A DNA stretch of 64,000 nt from assembly GCF_030812215.1 (NCBI RefSeq), contig NZ_JAUSSG010000001.1, forward strand, positions 1,116,001-1,180,000, read 5' to 3'. The stretch is from Variovorax boronicumulans. Lineage in GTDB: Bacteria > Pseudomonadota > Gammaproteobacteria > Burkholderiales > Burkholderiaceae_C. Below are positions 28,253 to 37,465 of this stretch, piece after piece. The notes below the pieces were generated by a model. That model worked only from the letters and a program-made list of their open reading frames with translations. It made no database searches and was not told the DNA's origin. Positions within the stretch are counted from its first letter, which is position 1. Every line of letters begins with the position of its first letter. Made by a program: the position numbers and the translations under genes.

Positions 28253-29320
28253 ATGAGCCGCATCTCCTTCGCCTCCTTCTTCAGCCGCACGCACGCCATT
28301 GCTGCTGCGCTGTGCCTCACAGCGTTGGCCACAAGCGCCGTCGCCGCGCCTGCCGACTGCACGTTGTCGGCCGCCCCAGACTGCTACCGCGCCTTCGAGC
28401 CGCCGCAGTCCGGCGGCACCCTGCACTACTACGCATCGCTCGCCCCCGACGCCGCGCCGTCGGCCGCAGGCCCCACGCAGGCGCTCATCGCCATGCACGG
28501 CCATCCGCGCGATGCCAACAAGAGCTTCAATGCGGCGCTGCTCGCCGTTCGCAAGGCCGGCGCGCTCGACCGCACGCTGGTCGTCGCGCCGCTGTTCCAG
28601 GTCGCGGCCGACAAGGCCGGCAAATGCAGCACCGACGGCGTGCCGGCGCCGCAGGACGGCGACCTGCTGTGGACCTGCGGCTCCTGGCTCGAAGGCGGTC
28701 GTGCGTCCAACGGCAGCGGCATCTCTTCGTTCGCCGCCATGGATGCGGTCGTGGCCGAGCTGGTGCGGCGCTGGCCGAGCCTTCGCACGGTCACCATCGC
28801 GGGCTTCTCGGCCGGCGCACAGATGGTGCAGCACTACATCGGCTTCGCTGCCGACGCGCCCACCGCATCGGTCGCGCTGCGCTACGTGGTCTCGGACCCG
28901 GGCACCTGGCTCTACTTCGATGCGTTCCGTCCGCAGCAGTCGAGCATCGATGGCGGCCCGTGCCCCACGGTGAACCGCTGGAAGTACGGCACCGAGGGCC
29001 TGCCCGCGCACCTGGGCCGCAGCGCCGCGGAAGCCCGCCAGCGCTACGCCGCCGCCGACATCCACTATCTCCAGGGCGAACTCGACACCGGCGAGGGCAA
29101 AGGCACGGCCTACAGGGTGCTCGACAAGTCGTGCGCAGCCGCCGCGCAAGGCCCCTACCGGCTGCAACGCGGCCTGGCCTACGCGCAGTACGACCGCACG
29201 ATGCTCGCGCCGGACAAGCGCCGCGAAGTGACCGTGGTGCCGGGCTGCGCGCACGACGTCGCCTGCGTGTTTCCCTCCGAGGCCGCCCGCGCCGCCTTGC
29301 TGGGCGCGCCGCGCAAGTAA
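28253..29320 (+). CDS. Secreted alpha/beta hydrolase-like protein
   Basis: 355 residues with a signal peptide (about 1-32, ending ATSAVAA). The mature part has PTQALIAMHGHPRDANKSFN (oxyanion region), LVVAPLFQV and a nucleophile elbow GFSAGAQMVQHY, plus VVPGCAHDVACVF, where the His completes a Ser-His pair. This fits a serine hydrolase of the alpha/beta fold; five or more cysteines suggest disulfides in the periplasm. The substrate is not known. ATG 28253 gives the clean signal peptide; the SD is weak. It is followed at once by a strong terminator shared with the convergent dctP gene. Confidence 0.75.
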   Translation: MSRISFASFFSRTHAIAAALCLTALATSAVAAPADCTLSAAPDCYRAFEPPQSGGTLHYYASLAPDAAPSAAGPTQALIAMHGHPRDANKSFNAALLAVRKAGALDRTLVVAPLFQVAADKAGKCSTDGVPAPQDGDLLWTCGSWLEGGRASNGSGISSFAAMDAVVAELVRRWPSLRTVTIAGFSAGAQMVQHYIGFAADAPTASVALRYVVSDPGTWLYFDAFRPQQSSIDGGPCPTVNRWKYGTEGLPAHLGRSAAEARQRYAAADIHYLQGELDTGEGKGTAYRVLDKSCAAAAQGPYRLQRGLAYAQYDRTMLAPDKRREVTVVPGCAHDVACVFPSEAARAALLGAPRK

Positions 29321-29350
29321 AAAAGCCCCGCCGTTTCCGGCGGGGCTTTT
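29321..29350. terminator. Bidirectional rho-independent terminator
   Basis: AAAAGCCCCGCCG-TTTC-CGGCGGGGCTTTTTT: a 9-bp GC stem (29325-29333 with 29338-29346), a TTTC loop, an A-run before and a T-run after. It lies between the convergent hydrolase (stop 29320) and dctP (stop 29382) and will work in both directions. Confidence 0.9.
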
Positions 29351-29381
29351 TTCTGTGGCGAAGCGTTCGTCGCCGCAGCGC

Positions 29382-30461
29382 TTACAGCTTCTGCTGCTGC
29401 ATGAAGCGGTCGAACGTGCCTTCGGTGTAGCGGAACCAGGCGTTCTGGTCGGCGAGGAACTTGGACCAGTCGCCGTAGATTTTCTTCCACTCGGGGTTGG
29501 TGTTGTTCAGGTCCGAGTAGATCTGCTGGGCCGACTTGAACGCGGCGTTCATCACGTCCTGCGAGAACGGACGCAGCTTGGTGCCCGAGCCCACGAGCTG
29601 CTTGAGCGCGATCGGGTTCTTGGCGTCGTACTTGGCGGTCATCGTGATGTTGGCGTGCGCAGCAGCCGCTTCGACGATGGCCTTGTAGTCGGCCGACAGG
29701 CCTTCCCACGCCTTGGTGTTGATGTAGAAGTCCAGCTCGGGGCCGCCTTCCCACCAGCCGGGGTAGTAGTAGAACGGCGCGATCTTGTTGAAGCCCAGCT
29801 TCTGGTCGTCGTACGGGCCGACCCATTCGAGGCCGTCCAGCGTGCCCTTTTCGAGCGCAGGGTACAGGTCGGCACCGGGGATCGATTGCGGGATCACGCC
29901 GAAGGGCTCCAGCACCTTGCCCGCGAACGGGTTGGTGCGGAACTTCAGGCCCTTCAGGTCGGCGACCGACTTGATTTCCTTGCGGAACCAGCCGCCCATC
30001 TGCGCACCCGTGTTGCCGCCCGGCAGGTTGATGATGTTGTACTTGGCGTAGAACGCGCGCATCAGCTTCAGGCCGTTGCCTTCGTACATCCATGCGTTCT
30101 GCTGGCGGGTGTTCATGCCGAAGGGCACTGCGCAGCCGAGGCAGAAGGTCGGGTCCTTGCCGTAGAAGTAGTACGGGGCCGTGTGGGCCATTTCGACCGA
30201 TGCGTTCTGCACGCCGTCGACCACGCCGAAGGCGGGCATCAGTTCGCCGCCTGCATGCACCGAGATCTGGAACTTGCCGCCAGTCATGTCGCTGACGCTC
30301 TTGGCGAACACCTCGGCGGTGCCGAAGATGGTGTCCAGCGATTTGGGGAAGCTCGACGCCAGGCGCCAGCGAACGGTGGCCTGCGCGTGGACCGCGGGCG
30401 CAATGCCGGCGGCCAGAACGCCGGCGATGCCAGCGTTTTTGATGAGGGAACGACGATCCAT
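29382..30461 (-). CDS. dctP: TRAP transporter substrate-binding protein (DctP, TakP-like)
   Basis: Periplasmic receptor of 359 residues. The N-terminus MDRRSLIKNAGIAGVLAAGI with an AVHAQ cleavage site is a signal peptide. TRAP hallmarks include VRWRLASSFPKSLDTIFG, GLKFRTNPFAGKVLEPFGV (with the conserved carboxylate-binding Arg in KFRTN) and the aromatic APFYYYPGWWEGGPELDF. The last segment recalls TakP, a 2-oxo acid receptor, so an alpha-keto or hydroxy acid ligand is my best guess. SD GGAGTG precedes ATG 30461. The permease genes lie 1.7 kb away on the opposite strand (25541-27705) with two other genes between, an uncommon split arrangement. Confidence 0.9.
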   Translation of the reverse strand: MDRRSLIKNAGIAGVLAAGIAPAVHAQATVRWRLASSFPKSLDTIFGTAEVFAKSVSDMTGGKFQISVHAGGELMPAFGVVDGVQNASVEMAHTAPYYFYGKDPTFCLGCAVPFGMNTRQQNAWMYEGNGLKLMRAFYAKYNIINLPGGNTGAQMGGWFRKEIKSVADLKGLKFRTNPFAGKVLEPFGVIPQSIPGADLYPALEKGTLDGLEWVGPYDDQKLGFNKIAPFYYYPGWWEGGPELDFYINTKAWEGLSADYKAIVEAAAAHANITMTAKYDAKNPIALKQLVGSGTKLRPFSQDVMNAAFKSAQQIYSDLNNTNPEWKKIYGDWSKFLADQNAWFRYTEGTFDRFMQQQKL

Positions 30462-30481
30462 TGATTCACTCCGGGTTCTTT

Positions 30482-30513
30482 GAAAAAAACGAAACGCGGC
30501 TTGTGACCGCGTT
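30482..30513 (-). terminator. Rho-independent terminator in the dxs-dctP spacer
   Basis: Read on the minus strand: AACGCGG, loop TCACAAG, CCGCGTT, then TTCGTTTTTTTC. The 7-bp GC stem uses 30507-30513 with 30493-30499, and the T-tract is the A-run at 30482-30489. It stops transcripts coming from dxs. Because dctP starts only about 20 bases later, either the dctP promoter precedes the hairpin and it acts as an attenuator, or read-through feeds dctP. Confidence 0.6.
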
Positions 30514-30574
30514 GGGGACTTTTGTATAAGTCTTCTTGATTGTAAAAACCGGCTTACAGGCGTCCGGCGGGGGT

Positions 30575-32431
30575 TTACCCTGCGACAGCGCCGAAGCGTT
30601 GCGTGATCGATGCCGCAATGCCCGCCGCATCGAGCCCGATCGATGCGAGCAGCTTGGCCGGATCGCCGTGTTCGATGAAGCGGTCGGGCAGGCCCAGTTG
30701 CAGCACCGGCTTCTGCACGTTGGCAGCCTGCAGTGCCTCGAGCACCGCACTGCCCGCCCCGCCCATGGTGGCGCCCTCTTCGAGCGTGACGATGGCATCG
30801 TGCGTGCCCGCCACCTGCAGCAGCAGCTCGACATCGAGCGGCTTGGCCCAGCGCATGTTGACCACCGTGGCGTCGAGCGATTCGGCCGCGGTGAGCGCCG
30901 GGTACAGCAGCGAGCCGAACGCGAGGATCGCGATGCGCTTGCCCTCGCGGCGCACCTCGCCCTTGCCCAGGGGCAGCGGATCGAGCGTGAGATGCGGCGC
31001 GACGCCGGCACCCGCGCCGCGCGGATAGCGCACCGCCACCGGATGATTTTGCTCGTAGGCGCTCGTGAGCAACTGGCGCAGCTCGCGTTCGTCCGCGGGA
31101 CAGGCGATGCTCATGTTGGGAATGCAGCGCAGGAACGGGATGTCGTAGGCACCCGCATGCGTGGCGCCATCGGCGCCGACAAGGCCCGCGCGGTCGAGCG
31201 CGAACACCACCGGCAGGTTCTGGATCGCAACGTCGTGGATGAGCTGGTCGTACGCGCGCTGCAGGAAGGTCGAATAGATCGCGACCACCGGCTTCAGGCC
31301 TTCGCACGCCAGGCCGGCCGCGAAGGTCACCGCGTGCTGCTCGGCGATGCCGACGTCGTAGTAGCGATCGGGGAAACGCTGCTCGAACTCCACGAGCCCC
31401 GAGCCTTCGCGCATCGCAGGCGTGATGCCCACGAGCCGGCCGTCGTGCGCGGCCGTGTCGCACAGCCACTGGCCGAACACCTGCGTGAAGGTCTGCTTGG
31501 CCACCGCGGCGGACTTGACGAGGCCCACCTGCGGATCGAACTTGCCCGGCCCGTGGTAGGCCACCGGATCGGCCTCTGCCAGCTTGTAGCCCTGCCCCTT
31601 CTTCGTGACCACGTGCAGGAACTGCGGGCCGCTCAGGTGCTTGAGGTTCTCGAGCGTCGGCACCAGCGAATCGAGGTCGTGGCCGTCGATCGGGCCGACG
31701 TAGTTGAAGCCGAACTGCTCGAACAGCGTGGCTGGCACCACCATGCCCTTGGCATGCTGCTCGAAGCGCTTGGCGAGTTCGAAGAGCGGCGGCGCGGCGC
31801 GCAGCACGCTCTTGCCGACGTTCTTGGCGGCGGCGTAGAAATTGCCGCTCATCAGCTGCGCAAGGTAGCGGTTGAGCGCGCCCACCGGCGGGCTGATCGA
31901 CATGTCGTTGTCGTTCAGGATCACCAGTAACTTGCAGTCGCACACGCCCGCGTTGTTGAGCGCCTCGAAGGCCATGCCGGCCGTGAGCGCGCCGTCACCG
32001 ATGATGGCCACGGTGTAGCGGTCTTCGCCCTTCTGCTTGGCGGCCATGGCCATGCCGAGCGCGGCCGAGATGCTGGTGGACGAGTGCGCGGTACCGAAGG
32101 TGTCGTACTCGCTCTCGCTCCTCTGCGGAAAGCCAGAGATGCCGCCGATCTGCCTGAGCGTGGGCATGCGTTCGCGCCGGCCGGTGAGGATCTTGTGCGG
32201 ATAGGTCTGGTGGCCCACGTCCCACACCAGCCGGTCGTGCGGCGTGTTGAACACGTGGTGCAGCGCGACCGTGAGCTCGACCGTGCCGAGGTTGGAGCTC
32301 AGGTGGCCGCCGGTGCGCGAGACGTTGTCGAGCACGCAGGCGCGCACCTCGTCGGACAGCTGCCGCAGCTGTGCGCGGTCGTACTGGCGGATCGGCGAGG
32401 GGTCGTGGAGAGTGGGAAGCAGCGGAGCCAT
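30575..32431 (-). CDS. dxs: 1-deoxy-D-xylulose-5-phosphate synthase
   Basis: First enzyme of the MEP isoprenoid pathway, condensing pyruvate and glyceraldehyde 3-phosphate with thiamine diphosphate. 618 residues, full family length. The TPP site [18 protein letters not shown], the catalytic Glu in [35 protein letters not shown] and YPRGAGAGV of the transketolase-like C-terminal part are all present. The start is [10 protein letters not shown] at 32431; longer readings run back into ispA. It lies 19 bp downstream of ispA, giving xseB-ispA-dxs, the standard proteobacterial order. Essential housekeeping gene. Confidence 0.96.
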   Translation of the reverse strand: MAPLLPTLHDPSPIRQYDRAQLRQLSDEVRACVLDNVSRTGGHLSSNLGTVELTVALHHVFNTPHDRLVWDVGHQTYPHKILTGRRERMPTLRQIGGISGFPQRSESEYDTFGTAHSSTSISAALGMAMAAKQKGEDRYTVAIIGDGALTAGMAFEALNNAGVCDCKLLVILNDNDMSISPPVGALNRYLAQLMSGNFYAAAKNVGKSVLRAAPPLFELAKRFEQHAKGMVVPATLFEQFGFNYVGPIDGHDLDSLVPTLENLKHLSGPQFLHVVTKKGQGYKLAEADPVAYHGPGKFDPQVGLVKSAAVAKQTFTQVFGQWLCDTAAHDGRLVGITPAMREGSGLVEFEQRFPDRYYDVGIAEQHAVTFAAGLACEGLKPVVAIYSTFLQRAYDQLIHDVAIQNLPVVFALDRAGLVGADGATHAGAYDIPFLRCIPNMSIACPADERELRQLLTSAYEQNHPVAVRYPRGAGAGVAPHLTLDPLPLGKGEVRREGKRIAILAFGSLLYPALTAAESLDATVVNMRWAKPLDVELLLQVAGTHDAIVTLEEGATMGGAGSAVLEALQAANVQKPVLQLGLPDRFIEHGDPAKLLASIGLDAAGIAASITQRFGAVAG

Positions 32432-32450
32432 GTGGGGGTTTGTTCTTTTC

Positions 32451-33365
32451 TCAGCGGTCGCGGTCGACCACCATGTGGGCGAGGGCACGCAGGGCGGCGG
32501 TGTCGGCCAGGCCGCTCTTGGCCAGGGCGGCGAGCGCATCGGCCAGCAGTTGGCGGGCCTGCGTGCGCGCGCCGTCGAGGCCGAGCAGCGACACGTAGGT
32601 GGGCTTGTCGGCGGCAGCGTCCTTGCCGGCGGTCTTGCCCAGGGTTTGCGAATCGGCGGTGACGTCGAGGATGTCGTCCACCACCTGGAATGCGAGGCCG
32701 ATGGCCGCGCCGTAGTCGCGCAGCGCCGCGAGCGCGGCCGGGCCCACGTTGCCGCAGGCAGCGCCCATCTCGACGCTGCCCTGCAGCAGCGCGCCGGTCT
32801 TCAGGCGGTGCATTTCGCGCAATTGGGTTTCGTTGAGCGCGACGCCGACGCTGGCGAGATCGATCGCCTGTCCGCCCGCCATGCCCTGGCTGCCGGCAGC
32901 GCGTGCGAGCAGGCGGCACAGCGTGGCCTGCGTGGCCGTGGGAACCTCGTCGCCCTCGGGCGTGAGCAGCTCGAAGGCCAGCGCCTGCAGCGCATCGCCC
33001 GCGAGCAGCGCGTCGGCCTCGCCGAACTTCACATGCACCGTGGGCTTGCCGCGGCGCAGCACATCGTTGTCCATGCACGGCAGGTCGTCGTGCACGAGCG
33101 AATAGGCGTGGATCAGTTCGGTGGCGCAGGCCGCGCGCAGCGCAGCGGCTTCATTGCCGCCAACCGCCTCGCTGGCCGCGAGCACCAGCAAGGGCCGCAG
33201 CCGCTTGCCGCCGTCGAGCACGGCATAGCGCATCGCATCGCCCAGCAGCACCGGCGAATCGACGCCGACCCAGCGCGACAGCGCCGCCTCGACGCGGGCC
33301 AGGTGCGGTTCGCTCCAGCCGGCGAGCCGGGCGGCGGTCCAGTCGGTCATGGTGGCCGCGCTCAT
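32451..33365 (-). CDS. ispA: Farnesyl diphosphate synthase
   Basis: Chain-elongating prenyltransferase, 304 residues, making farnesyl diphosphate from IPP and DMAPP for quinones, undecaprenyl phosphate and hopanoids. The first aspartate-rich motif is in [16 protein letters not shown] and the second in [17 protein letters not shown]. The residues before the first DDxxD and the LDGGKRLRP substrate-binding lysine/arginine are conserved. The start is MSAATMTDW at 33365, whose ATG overlaps the xseB stop (ATGA), so the two are translationally coupled. Confidence 0.95.
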   Translation of the reverse strand: MSAATMTDWTAARLAGWSEPHLARVEAALSRWVGVDSPVLLGDAMRYAVLDGGKRLRPLLVLAASEAVGGNEAAALRAACATELIHAYSLVHDDLPCMDNDVLRRGKPTVHVKFGEADALLAGDALQALAFELLTPEGDEVPTATQATLCRLLARAAGSQGMAGGQAIDLASVGVALNETQLREMHRLKTGALLQGSVEMGAACGNVGPAALAALRDYGAAIGLAFQVVDDILDVTADSQTLGKTAGKDAAADKPTYVSLLGLDGARTQARQLLADALAALAKSGLADTAALRALAHMVVDRDR

Positions 33366-33628
33366 TCGGCCGTCCAGACCCTGAGGCTGCCCGCGTCGAG
33401 CACCTTGATCTGGTCTTCGACCGCCTGCAGCTTGTCGCGGCAGAAGGCGAGCAATGCGGCGCCGCGCTGGTAGCTGCCCAGGAGCTGGTCGAGCGGCAAC
33501 TGGCCCGATTCGAGTTCTGCAACCAGTTGTTCCAGTTCCTGAAGCCCGGCTTCGTAACTGGCGGGCAACGGCCCCGTATCGGGCGTGGCCGCCGGGCTGG
33601 AAGAGGAAGGGGAAGGCACCTTGGGCAT
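33362..33628 (-). CDS. xseB: Exodeoxyribonuclease VII small subunit
   Basis: 88-residue helical protein that assembles on XseA to form the single-strand-specific exonuclease VII. The family core is visible: [20 protein letters not shown] followed by [20 protein letters not shown] and a final helix [17 protein letters not shown] 33628 ([17 protein letters not shown]) gives a flexible Ser/Pro-rich lead of about 25 residues. Its stop overlaps ispA. The large subunit xseA is not in the window, as usual for this gene order. Confidence 0.92.
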   Translation of the reverse strand: MPKVPSPSSSSPAATPDTGPLPASYEAGLQELEQLVAELESGQLPLDQLLGSYQRGAALLAFCRDKLQAVEDQIKVLDAGSLRVWTAE

Positions 33629-33807
33629 GCAACGGAACGTGGGTGAAACGGGGCATTTTAGGACGGGGGGACAAACGGGGCCCCACGGGTACAATGCGAA
33701 CTCTTCTTGTTGGCAAACCAACACACTCTCCGGGCCGTTGAACCTTCCAGACGGCGCCTCCCGTTATTTCCTTTTCTCTCCCTGTGGGGAGCTTGGTCAG
33801 GTCCTCC

Positions 33808-34950
33808 ATGTCTGATTTAAGTCTTCAACTGCAGCAGGCCGCGAGCCAACTTCCAGTTTCCGCGTATTTCGACGAGGCCCTGTACGCCCGCGAAATGCAA
33901 AACCTTTTTGCGCGAGGGCCCCGCTATGTCGGCCATCGCCTCGCCGTGCCCGAAATGGGCAACTTCCACACCCTGCCGCAGGAGCACCAGGGCCGCGCGC
34001 TGGTCCACACGCCCAAGGGCGTGGAGCTGATCTCCAACGTGTGCCGCCACCGCCAGGCGCTGATCCTGCAGGGCCGCGGCCAGCTGGACAACCAGGCCGG
34101 CGGCAACATCGTCTGCCCGCTGCACCGCTGGACCTACGCCGCGAGCGATTCGCGCACCACCGGCACGCTGATCGGCGCCCCGCATTTCGAGCAGGACCCG
34201 TGCCTGAACCTGCACAACTACCCGCTCACCGAATGGAACGGCCTTCTGTTCGAGAAGAACCCCGACGGCACGGGTCGCGACGTAGCGGCCGACATGCGCG
34301 GCCTGGGCCCACAGGCCGACCTCGATTTCACGGGCTACGCGCTCGACCGCGTCGAACTGCACGAGTGCAACTACAACTGGAAGACCTTCATCGAGGTCTA
34401 CCTGGAGGACTACCACGTCGGCCCGTTCCACCCGGGCCTCGGCAGCTTCGTCACCTGCGACGACCTGCGCTGGGAGTTCAATCAAAACTACTCGGTGCAG
34501 ACCGTGGGCGTGGCCAATCGCCTCGGCCGCGCGGGCAGCCCGGTCTACCAGAAGTGGCAGGAGCAATTGCTCAAGTACCGCGACGGCAAGCCGCCGAAGT
34601 ACGGCGCCATCTGGCTCACCTACTACCCGCACGTGATGGTGGAGTGGTATCCGCACGTGCTCACCGTCTCGACGCTGCATCCGGTGAGCCCGACGAAAAC
34701 GCTCAACATGGTCGAATTTTTCTACCCCGAGGAAATCGTCGCCTTCGAGCGCGAGTTCGTCGAGGCCCAGCAGGCCGCCTACATGGAAACCTGCGTGGAA
34801 GACGACGAGATCGCCGAGCGCATGGACGCCGGCCGCCGCGCGCTGATGCTGCGCGGCGACAACGAGACCGGCCCCTACCAGAGCCCGATGGAAGACGGCA
34901 TGCAGCAGTTCCACGAGTGGTACAAGGCCGCGATGCAGCAACCCGCGTGA
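33808..34950 (+). CDS. Rieske non-haem iron oxygenase, alpha-type subunit
   Basis: 380 residues. Rieske [2Fe-2S] ligands are C79-R-H81 (NVCRHRQAL) and C103-x2-H106 (IVCPLHRWTY). The spacing between the two pairs is 21 residues, longer than the usual 15-17. The mononuclear iron site is EVYLEDYHVGPFHPGLG with its two histidines; a C-terminal acidic residue would complete the triad (CVEDDEIAERMD). Such oxygenases hydroxylate or demethylate small aromatic or amine substrates with a separate reductase, which is not encoded nearby. Single-gene relatives are widespread in Burkholderiales with no assigned substrate. Divergent from xseB-ispA-dxs across 179 bp that contain an extended -10 GGGTACAAT near 33687-33695. 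A terminator follows. Confidence 0.87.
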   Translation: MSDLSLQLQQAASQLPVSAYFDEALYAREMQNLFARGPRYVGHRLAVPEMGNFHTLPQEHQGRALVHTPKGVELISNVCRHRQALILQGRGQLDNQAGGNIVCPLHRWTYAASDSRTTGTLIGAPHFEQDPCLNLHNYPLTEWNGLLFEKNPDGTGRDVAADMRGLGPQADLDFTGYALDRVELHECNYNWKTFIEVYLEDYHVGPFHPGLGSFVTCDDLRWEFNQNYSVQTVGVANRLGRAGSPVYQKWQEQLLKYRDGKPPKYGAIWLTYYPHVMVEWYPHVLTVSTLHPVSPTKTLNMVEFFYPEEIVAFEREFVEAQQAAYMETCVEDDEIAERMDAGRRALMLRGDNETGPYQSPMEDGMQQFHEWYKAAMQQPA

Positions 34951-34960
34951 CATCGGCCTC

Positions 34961-34987
34961 GCCCCGCGCCCTGCGGGGCCTTCTTTT
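34961..34987 (+). terminator. Rho-independent terminator after the Rieske oxygenase gene
   Basis: GCCCCGC (34961-34967), loop GCCCT, GCGGGGC (34973-34979), followed by CTTCTTTTC. A 7-bp perfect GC stem with a T-rich tail, 10 bp after the stop. It separates the oxygenase from the DMT transporter. Confidence 0.8.
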
Positions 34988-35008
34988 CCCTCATACGAAG
35001 TAGAGACG

Positions 35009-35941
35009 ATGCAAGCGCTCTGGATGGTGCTCGGCGCCTTTTTGTTCGCCACCATGAGCGTCGTGGTGAAGGTGGCCTCGCAGTGGTTCAACAGCGGAGA
35101 GATGGTGCTCGGGCGCGGCCTGATCGGCATCGTTTTTCTCTGGCTGCTCGCACGCAACCGCGGCGTCTCGCTCGCCACCAGATACCCCGGCATGCACGCC
35201 TGGCGAAGCACCATCGGCGTGATCTCGCTGGGCGCATGGTTCTACGCCATCGCGCACATGCCGCTGGCCACCGCCGTCACGCTCAACTACATGAGCAGCG
35301 TGTGGGTCGCGGCCTTCCTCATCGGCGGGGCGCTGCTCGCATGGGTGCCAGTGCCCGGCCGCGACGGCCGCGTGGCGCGCCCGCCGCTGCAGGGCGCGCT
35401 CGCGATGACGGTGCTGGCGGGCTTCATCGGCGTGGTGCTGATGCTCAAGCCCACAGTGAGCGGCAACGAAGGCTTCGCGGGCATGCTGGGGCTGCTGTCG
35501 GGGCTGACAGCCGCCTTCGCGTACATGCAGGTGGTGGCGCTCTCGCGCATCGGCGAGCCCGAGCTGCGCACGGTGTTCTATTTCGCGGTCGGCTCGGCCG
35601 TGGCCGGTGCATTCGCCACGGCCGCCACCGGGTTTTCGGGCGGCAGTTCGTGGACATGGCAGCATGCGCTGTGGCTGCTGCCCATCGGCTTGCTCGCCGC
35701 CCTCGGGCAACTCTGCATGACGCGCGCCTACGCCACGGCCAAGACGGAAGCCGGCACCCTCGTGGTGGCCAACCTGCAGTACTCGGGCATCATCTTCGCG
35801 GCGTTTTACAGCGTGGTGGTGTTCGACGACCGCATCGATGCCCTCGGATGGGCCGGCATGGCGCTCATCGTGGTGAGCGGCATCGCGGCCACCGTGCTGC
35901 GCCAGCGGGCGGTGCCCAAGGCGCCGGCCGAAGAACACTAG
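35009..35941 (+). CDS. DMT-family (EamA) transporter
   Basis: 310-residue membrane protein with two tandem EamA repeats and about ten hydrophobic helices: MVLGAFLFATMSVVVKVAS at the start, the GRGLIGIVFLWLLARNRG loop, ATAVTLNYMSSVWVAAFLIG ending repeat one, and YATAKTEAGTLVVANLQYSG in repeat two. The family exports amino acids and other small metabolites or purines; no substrate can be read from sequence. A short spacer (24 bp) leads into sseA with a good SD (GAAGGAG), so the two may share a transcript. Confidence 0.88.
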   Translation: MQALWMVLGAFLFATMSVVVKVASQWFNSGEMVLGRGLIGIVFLWLLARNRGVSLATRYPGMHAWRSTIGVISLGAWFYAIAHMPLATAVTLNYMSSVWVAAFLIGGALLAWVPVPGRDGRVARPPLQGALAMTVLAGFIGVVLMLKPTVSGNEGFAGMLGLLSGLTAAFAYMQVVALSRIGEPELRTVFYFAVGSAVAGAFATAATGFSGGSSWTWQHALWLLPIGLLAALGQLCMTRAYATAKTEAGTLVVANLQYSGIIFAAFYSVVVFDDRIDALGWAGMALIVVSGIAATVLRQRAVPKAPAEEH

Positions 35942-35965
35942 CCTCTCACCGAAGGAGAACACGCC

Positions 35966-36874
35966 ATGTACACCACCCTCGTCAGCGTCGAACAACTCCG
36001 CCAACTGCAAGACAGCGGCACGCCGCTCATGGTGTTCGACTGCAGCTTCGACCTCATGAAGCCCGAGGCCGGCCCGCAGCTCTACGCCGCGGCCCACATT
36101 CCGGGCGCGCAGTACGCCAACCTGGACACCGACCTGAGCGCCAGGCATGGCCTGCCCGGCGCGCACGGCGACGTGGTGGTGGCGCAGGAAGACGGCGTGC
36201 CCGCTTCGGGCGGCCGCCATCCGCTGCCCAGCCGCGAGAAGTTCGCGGCGTGGCTCTCCAGCGTCGGCTTTTCCAACGACATGCAGGCGGTGGTGTACGA
36301 CCGCAACGGCGTCAACTACTGCGGGCGCCTGTGGTGGATGCTCAAGTGGATGGGCCACGACGCGGTGGCCGTACTCGACGGCGGCCTGCAGGCCTGGCAG
36401 GCCGCGGGCGGCGAGGTGACCGACCGCGAGGAGCCCACGCGCTTCCAGTCGAATTTCGTACAGGGCGAGCCGATTGCAAAGCTTGTGACTACCGACACTG
36501 TGTTGCGTCGGCTCGGCCAAGCTGACCAGCAGCTGATCGACGCACGGGCCGGTGCACGATATCGCGGCGAGGTGGAACCTCTGGACCCGATTGCCGGTCA
36601 CATCCCCGGGGCCCTGAACCGGCCCTTCGCCGAGAACCTCGGTCCCGACGGCAAGTTCAAGCCGGCATCGCAATTGCGTGCCGAGTTCGAAGCGCTGCTC
36701 GCGGGACGCGACGCGGCGACAGTTGTCCACCAATGCGGCAGCGGCGTGAGCGCCGTGCCCAACCTGCTTGCGATGCAGATCGCCGGGCTCGGGACGACCG
36801 CGCTCTATGCCGGCAGCTGGAGCGAATGGAGCAACACGCCGGGGCTGCCGACCCGGCAAGGCGCAGAACCATGA
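35966..36874 (+). CDS. sseA: 3-mercaptopyruvate sulfurtransferase
   Basis: 302 residues with two rhodanese domains (about 5-140 and 165-295). The N-terminal inactive domain has VVYDRNGVNYCGRLWWML and AVLDGGLQAWQAAGG. The C-terminal one carries the catalytic loop HQCGSGVSAVPNL with C257; the CGSGV(S/T)A sequence marks mercaptopyruvate rather than thiosulfate specificity. It transfers sulfane sulfur from 3-mercaptopyruvate to thiol acceptors in the cytosol. SD GAAGGAG stands before ATG 35966. The stop overlaps the start of the DUF2796 gene (ATGA), so the downstream metal-uptake-like operon may be translated in part from the same message. Confidence 0.92.
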   Translation: MYTTLVSVEQLRQLQDSGTPLMVFDCSFDLMKPEAGPQLYAAAHIPGAQYANLDTDLSARHGLPGAHGDVVVAQEDGVPASGGRHPLPSREKFAAWLSSVGFSNDMQAVVYDRNGVNYCGRLWWMLKWMGHDAVAVLDGGLQAWQAAGGEVTDREEPTRFQSNFVQGEPIAKLVTTDTVLRRLGQADQQLIDARAGARYRGEVEPLDPIAGHIPGALNRPFAENLGPDGKFKPASQLRAEFEALLAGRDAATVVHQCGSGVSAVPNLLAMQIAGLGTTALYAGSWSEWSNTPGLPTRQGAEP

Positions 36875-37461
36875 CACACATCCGACTCCGACGCATCTCC
36901 GGTCTCGCACTCCCCTCCTTATTGGCCACGGCACTTTTCGCCGCAACCCCGTTCCTCTCCGCGCAGGCCCAGCAGCAGCATGCGCATGTGCACGGCCAGA
37001 TGAAGCTGGACGTGGCCATCGACGGCCCCACGGTGGTGATCGACATGGAATCCCCGCTCGACAACATCGTCGGCTTCGAACGCGCCCCGAAGACCGATGC
37101 CGAGAAGAAGACCGTGGCCGACGCCGTCGCCCAGCTGCGCGCGGCCGACAAGCTCTTTGCCATCGACCCCGCCGCCAACTGCAAGCTCGGCCCGGTCGAC
37201 CTGCGTTCCGGCGCGCTCGGCCTCGGCAACCCCGACCCGAACGAGCCCCCGGGCCATGCCGACCTGGACGCCACCTTCTCCTTCAACTGCACCAACGCGG
37301 CCGCCGCGAAGTTCATCGACCTGAGCCTGTTCAGCGCCTTCAAGGGCCTTCGCCAGATCGATTCGCAGATCGCTTCGTCGCAGGGCCAGTTCAAGCGCCA
37401 GATCAAGCGCCCCGCGGGCGCGCAAGCGGCCCAGCCCGCCCGTCTGAGCTGGGGCAAGTAA
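36871..37461 (+). CDS. DUF2796 periplasmic protein (ZrgA-like)
   Basis: 196 residues with a signal peptide (about 1-31, ending AQAQ) and at the mature N-terminus a His cluster QQHAHVHGQMKLDVAIDG, the metal-binding-looking start of DUF2796. Two cysteines (AANCKLG, SFNCTNA) flank the middle. In Vibrio cholerae the homologous ZrgA is part of the zinc-acquisition system ZrgABCDE. Here the next three genes are an ABC ATPase, an FtsX-type permease and a DUF3299 protein, the same composition. A periplasmic zinc-related role is therefore inferred. No Zur box was recognised upstream, where the promoter would have to lie inside sseA. Confidence 0.85.
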   Translation: MTHIRLRRISGLALPSLLATALFAATPFLSAQAQQQHAHVHGQMKLDVAIDGPTVVIDMESPLDNIVGFERAPKTDAEKKTVADAVAQLRAADKLFAIDPAANCKLGPVDLRSGALGLGNPDPNEPPGHADLDATFSFNCTNAAAAKFIDLSLFSAFKGLRQIDSQIASSQGQFKRQIKRPAGAQAAQPARLSWGK

Positions 37462-37465
37462 CACT

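Noticed and set aside
30541..30574. Second hairpin (CCGG arms followed by a T-run on the minus strand) after dxs as a terminator
   Set aside because: Stem of four base pairs only; the AACGCGG hairpin at 30493-30513 is far better.
33708..33723. Inverted repeat TGTTGG-CAAA-CCAACA upstream of the Rieske gene
   Set aside because: Only six base pairs, no T-tract and no candidate regulator next to it; it could be an operator but the evidence is too thin.
36775..36870. Zur box upstream of the DUF2796 gene
   Set aside because: The region is GC-rich 3' coding sequence of sseA and I found no sequence close to the AT-rich Zur palindrome.
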